From Quercus robur (lineage: Eukaryota; Streptophyta; Magnoliopsida; Fagales; Fagaceae): 64,000 bases of DNA. The stretch spans positions 6,924,349 through 6,988,348 of the forward strand of contig NC_065537.1 of NCBI RefSeq assembly GCF_932294415.1. Direction: 5' to 3'. Of the stretch, positions 60,235 through 64,000 are shown one piece after another. The translations under genes and the position numbers were made by a program. How positions within the stretch are numbered: the first letter of the stretch is position 1; each line of letters starts with the position of its first letter. The notes under the pieces were generated by a model that saw nothing but the letters and a program-made list of their open reading frames with translations, ran no database searches and was not told the DNA's origin.

Positions 60235-60789
60235 TCAAAATCTGGCCCCCCCAGAAGCCGACGCGGCCCTCCTGAGAAGGATTGCCTCTACTTCAGCCGT
60301 ATAAACAAAGCCAACGCCCTTGTCGTCTCCAAGTCCAAACCTCTTCCTAAAGCTCGGCATCACGGAATCCAGCAGTTCCTTGTTCTCCAAGAAGTCCGCC
60401 GCCTTAACCAGCTTAACGATCGTCTCGTCGCTCTGCCGGCCAAAAAACCACGCCTCGAACTGCTGCATCTCTTTCTCCACTGGCCAGTATTTCAAAAGGA
60501 GCTCCCACAACGGCTCTTTTTCCACAATCTCTCTGAGTTTCGAGCGAAAGTAGAGCGATCTCTGATTGAAGAAGACGATCTCGGCGAGAGTCAAGCTGTC
60601 CACGTTTGAGAGAGGGAAAGGGGCGGCGTTCTCCGCTTCAGGGCGATCAAGGTCGCCCATGAAGAATTCTCTCACTGGGACGAACTTCATCGCAATCGCT
60701 ACTGGCACCTTGATTTCCTCGCCGTCTGAGGTTTTTAACGTTACCATCCTCGTGGGGTCAGAAGATGAGCTTCTGCCGTAGGTCGCCAT
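60235..60789 (-). CDS. Divergent SKP1-like protein (copy B)
   Basis: An intronless 184-residue frame from an ATG at 60789-60787. Residues 15-66 are SKP1/BTB-like (MVTLKTSDGEEIKVPVAIAM, then PFPLSNVDSLTLAEIVFF). A non-typical segment of about 50 residues, rich in Trp, Glu and Lys, separates this from the dimerisation helices TIVKLVKAADFLENKELLDS. The C-terminus MPSFRKRFGLGDDKGVGFVY and a VEAILL end match copy A at 48136 and not canonical SKP1; a RRAASASGGARF tail is added. G+C is clearly higher than the surroundings. A TATA-like AATAAATAG lies about 80 bases upstream (60868-60877). A role as an SCF adaptor is inferred from family only. Confidence 0.75.
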   Translation of the reverse strand: MATYGRSSSSDPTRMVTLKTSDGEEIKVPVAIAMKFVPVREFFMGDLDRPEAENAAPFPLSNVDSLTLAEIVFFNQRSLYFRSKLREIVEKEPLWELLLKYWPVEKEMQQFEAWFFGRQSDETIVKLVKAADFLENKELLDSVMPSFRKRFGLGDDKGVGFVYTAEVEAILLRRAASASGGARF

Positions 60790-60867
60790 AGTTGCTGCAC
60801 AGAGAAGGAGAGAACGATGTGTAAAACTATTGAAATGGAATAATGGTTTGTGAGCTAGTGGTGGAGT

Positions 60868-60877
60868 ACTATTTATT
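60868..60877 (-). promoter_or_regulatory. TATA-like box of SKP1-like copy B
   Basis: On the minus strand GAATAAATAG lies about 80 bases before the start codon, a usual distance for a plant gene with a short 5' UTR. Confidence 0.45.
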
Positions 60878-60899
60878 CGGAAATTAACGGTTGCTTGCT

Positions 60900-61596
60900 A
60901 ACTACGCGCATGCATCTCTGTCAGCACAAGTTGTGTAATTTGGCCATTTTTAAAAGAAAAAGAAAAAAAATTGGGTTTCATAATGCTATTCACACATTTA
61001 AAAATTATTTTGTTACAGTGTTTTTAATTTTCAACCAAATAGACTAATTTATTTAATATTTGAATGATAGCATAGGTGAAGAACAGGACGATAGGGGGAA
61101 AAGAGAGGGTAGTAGTCACAACACTTTAGTTACCTCCAACCTAAACTAGTTTGGAGTTAAACTTTTGTCCGACATAAATAATATGGTTGTCAGTTCTGAT
61201 CACTTCAATTTAATACTTTTTAAATTTTTTTTAACTATTTATTGTTAAAAAATTTTAAACTAATTATGCTTGCTGAATTTTTGCAAAGATCACCTTTTCT
61301 ACCCAACAAAAAAAATACCATTATTAAAATAACTTTGTTTGATTGATATATAATAAAAATAATGTAATTGTGATACTTTATCCAATAAAATGGCAAATAT
61401 ATGCAATTGTGATACTTTATCCAACAAAATGGCAAATATTTGGCATTGAGTTAAATTCTATTTAGATATACTGTCTCCAATAAAAGAACACTTCATAAAT
61501 AAATAAAAAGAACTTCTACCGTCAGCTTAGAAGGGAAATCACCTTGAAGCTCTCCTTAATTAAAAAAAAAAAAAATATATATATATATATATATAT
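60900..61596. other. Intergenic, AT-rich
   Basis: No gene. A 35-base direct repeat, AATTGTGATACTTTATCCAA-type, occurs at about 61366 and 61400, and a (TA)n tract ends at 61596. Confidence 0.5.
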
Positions 61597-62270
61597 TGTG
61601 GGGCCCAATAATTTGTGGCCCTGACCCATTTATTGATTGGGGCCCAAGGCCCGAGCCGAAGAAGGTTATAGTCCAGGATAGGTAATACAAGTACAAAATG
61701 GTCTTGGGACACAGCCGAGGACGATTCAGTCCTCAGCGTATCCGAGGTCCTCCTAGAAGAAAGGGCAAAAACGGTATAGGAACAGTTTGGAAAAAATCTA
61801 AAATATCTAGGTCAATAAAAAGGAAGACGCTGGATAGAATAACGGCTAAGGATAAAAGGAAAGCTGCCATTACTGCCATTCAGCACTCTGCACTTGACAG
61901 GACCATACTCCTCAGCTTTTACAACCACCCCCAACCACTCTGGGTATGGGTTGATGGGACAAGTATCAGTCCTGGAAAGTAGAACCCACACGTGGACGCT
62001 GGATAATGGATACAGGCTGATATAAAAAGAAAAGTAAGCAATCCAAAGAAGAGGCTGGGAAAAATGGCCAAGAACGAGAGCCTCCCAGCCTGCCTCCAGG
62101 AGAAAGACTCCTCGAGGCGAACATGATTTAATACTGTATGAACACCACGACCATCCACCATCCGATGACTAAGGCCTAGCCTTTCAAACCCACGCTCTAC
62201 AAATGATATTGTTTGGGCCTTTTTACGTGCGAGCCCAATATCGTTTTGGGTCGTTTTCAAATCGTGTCCT

Positions 62271-62274
<4 letters not shown>
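61597..62274 (+). mobile_element. Solo LTR, gypsy-like (678 bp)
   Basis: It starts TGTGGGGCCCAATAATTTG and ends CGTGTCCTTACA, with TATAT duplicated on both sides (61592-61596 and 62275-62279). Inside are a TATA-like TATAAAAAG (about 62021-62029) and GGGCCCAAG/GAGCCCAATATCG palindromic words near the ends. No primer-binding site or internal region is present, so it is a solo LTR. Orientation is taken from the TATA-like motif. The gypsy assignment is from general appearance. Confidence 0.75.

Positions 62275-62311
<37 letters not shown>
62275..62311. repeat. (TA)n microsatellite
   Basis: About 18 TA units follow the solo LTR. The LTR appears to have inserted into this tract, since TA repeats also precede it. 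Confidence 0.9.
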
Positions 62312-62313
<2 letters not shown>

Positions 62314-62900
62314 TATACAATATAATAAAAGTTAGGCTTAGACGCCGTGGTTGCGTCAAGTGGCTTCACCATATTGTAGAATTTTTTTTTTTTTTAAATT
62401 TTTAGGTTTTAAAAAATATATATAATTTTTCTTCTCCTATAATTTCTAAGTTGATAAAAATTTTAATGTAATTACAACCCAAATTCTTTATCTTATCCAT
62501 GTAATCCTATTTTTAGATTTTAAAAATATATATAATTTTTCTCCTCTTATAATTTCTAAATTGATAAAAATATTAATTTGATTACAATCCAAATTCTTTA
62601 TCTTATCCATGTAATCCTTATTTTGTACGTGTAGTGTATTATAAAAAATGCAACAACTTTCTTATTTTTTTAATTATTACACTACATGTAAAAATAAAAC
62701 ATTTATATATAAAAAAAATTCTAATGCATCTTAAATTGTAGTGATGTATACTACACTAAAAAAAGAGGTTTAATGCATCTTAAATTGTAGAAATGTAGAG
62801 ACATAGTGTAATCTAATTCTTTTTATTTTTTAATTACTACACTAAAAAAAAGGTCTAATCCATATTTTAGAATTTTTTTTAGATTTATTTTTTTAGGAAG
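62312..62900 (+). mobile_element. Relative of the 31-33 kb Helitron-like repeat, opposite orientation
   Basis: It starts TCATATACAATATAATAAAA, followed by GTCAAGTGGCTTCACCATAT and several copies of TTCTCCTATAATTTCTAAGT and AATTCTTTATCTTATCCATG words. These match the minus strand of about 32600-33130. No hairpin-CTRR end was found before 62900, so its 3' end is not defined. Confidence 0.6.
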
Positions 62901-63490
62901 AATTTTTTTTTTTTTTTTAGATTTAAAATGATAAGACACTAAAAAAAAAATTGGAAACATGGATAAGATAACTAATTTACTTAGATTAGGATTGTGTAAC
63001 CATTAATATTTTATTTAAAATTAAAAATTAAAAATTATAGATAAAAAATAATTTTAGATAAAAATACACTCTATTGATTAGAATTTCACATAGAATTGGT
63101 GTTTCTTTAATTCCAAACCATCTAATAATTTCTCTTATAATTTTACTTCAATATAATTTGAAATTCTATGTCTAATTGAACTCTACCAAGTCCTAACCTC
63201 TAAGTTTTTTGGATAAACATGCATCCTAAGTGATGAGTTTTACGTTTTGTTCTTCTTTTAAAAAAAAAAATTAATTGTGATATTTTTTTTAATACATATC
63301 TTATTCTAATAATTGTATTTCTCTTATAATTCCTAAATTGATTAGAAATCTAGCTTCTTCACAATTGAAAATTCTCTATATATACAGTTTTTTAAGTGTA
63401 TTCTTATATATTCATATGCACAACTTCTTCATATACGGTGTGGGTATAGTTTTGGAATTACTTAGTAGCCTTTGGCTTTCTATACTTTCC
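62901..63490. other. Intergenic, AT-rich
   Basis: Nothing recognised apart from A and T runs. Confidence 0.5.
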
Positions 63491-63496
63491 TCATGC

Positions 63497-63640
63497 ATCC
63501 CACATGGAATGAATCTCCCCCCATTTTCTGCCTTATAAGCGTGAAGCTGAAGGAGTAGTGTACCACTAGTTCTGTCTTCCCCCACTTTCTGCCTTATAAG
63601 TTGTGAAGCGAAGGAGTAGTGTACCATTTCGTTGTGGGAC
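63497..63640. promoter_or_regulatory. snRNA-type promoter-like module (two USE-like boxes, two TATA copies)
   Basis: ATCCCACATGG at 63497-63507 (plus) and GTCCCACAACG at 63640-63630 (minus) each differ by one base from the plant snRNA upstream sequence element RTCCCACATCG. Between them are two copies of CCTTATAAG (about 63532-63539 and 63593-63600), whose CTTATAAG core is palindromic, as part of a direct repeat of about 61 bases. The plus USE-TATA gap is about 25 bases, the spacing of Pol III-type plant snRNA genes. I recognise no snRNA downstream on either strand. Confidence 0.4.
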
Positions 63641-63660
63641 ATCTGAAGATGCTGTGTAAA

Positions 63661-64000
63661 AGCCAAAGGTTATAAATCAGTACATCCAAGGAACCCACAT
63701 ACGACTTCTTTCTTTCTTTTCTTTTATTTTTTTATAAATATTTTGGAGATAGAAACAGTACTTATTGTTCTAATCGATTTTTTCTCTCCCCATTATTAAT
63801 AATAAGTTTGTATCTTTCTTTTTGTTTGCAGTAGAATGCTTTATTAAAACCACACTATTACAGGTATGTTTCTATTTTTGTTTTTGTTTCTATGTTTCAC
63901 TTATAAGTCATAAATGCAATTTTAAATCCATGAAATCAATTATATGAACCTGTATAAATATTTCGCCTTTATGATTTGTCAAACATCAATTATTATTTGA
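63661..64000. other. Intergenic, T-rich, nothing recognised
   Basis: T-rich sequence to the window edge with no coding or RNA signal that I can identify. Confidence 0.4.

Noticed and set aside
61698-61982. 94-codon basic frame in the solo LTR
   Set aside because: It lies wholly within the LTR. LTRs of this type do not encode protein.
1-64000. CRISPR arrays, bacterial operons or rRNA/tRNA genes
   Set aside because: Repeats seen are microsatellites or transposon parts. The genes are spliced plant genes. I recognised no tRNA or rRNA sequence, though a dedicated tRNA scan was not possible.

Overview
The window is plant nuclear DNA. It is AT-rich, with GT-AG introns, many nested transposable elements and one long gene that matches Arabidopsis FTSH12 almost exon by exon. 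The density of L1-type LINEs, copia and gypsy LTRs, hAT and Tourist-like MITEs, Helitron-like ends and a pararetrovirus remnant points to a eudicot, probably a woody one. The repeat flavour reminds me of Fagaceae, but that is an inference and not proven here.

Layout. (1) 1-1.1 kb: start of an endogenous caulimovirid movement-protein gene on the minus strand, with a TATA-like box and a tandem 14-mer array upstream of it. (2) 3.36-24.76 kb: the main gene, FTSH12, on the minus strand, with 19 exons over 21.4 kb. Its introns carry a 5'-truncated LINE (itself split by a hAT MITE), a LINE fragment, a TIR element, a Tourist-like MITE and a 40-base G run. Exon 5 lacks one base compared with the expected frame. 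(3) 24.8-33.2 kb: repeats, a Helitron-like element, a small proline-rich membrane protein gene (plus strand), an A-rich MITE and an NBS-LRR relic. (4) 33.2-39.7 kb: a decayed, nearly full-length L1 LINE (plus strand), split by an 861-bp hAT element with an 8-bp target duplication. (5) 40-46.4 kb: a NAC-domain fragment inside terminal inverted repeats, a solo LTR, and a second LINE interrupted by a copia-type array of three LTRs. (6) 48.1-60.8 kb: two divergent intronless SKP1-like genes (minus strand). Between them lie a 3-kb hAT element that contains a Pack-MULE with pieces of two unrelated host genes (UBA2-like and SIS3-like), an NBS P-loop fragment and a broken KIN-12-like kinesin piece. 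(7) 61.6-64 kb: a gypsy-type solo LTR with clean target duplication, an inverted relative of the 31-33 kb repeat, and an snRNA-type promoter-like module.

Only FTSH12, the two SKP1-like genes and the small proline-rich protein look like host genes with a plausible function. FTSH12 acts in the plastid protein-import motor, and the SKP1-like genes would belong to ubiquitin-ligase biology. There is no operon-like cooperation between neighbours. The most unusual items are the Pack-MULE chimera, the SKP1-like pair with a shared atypical C-terminus, and the FTSH12 exon 5 frameshift with a near-copy of its 5' end in the next intron.
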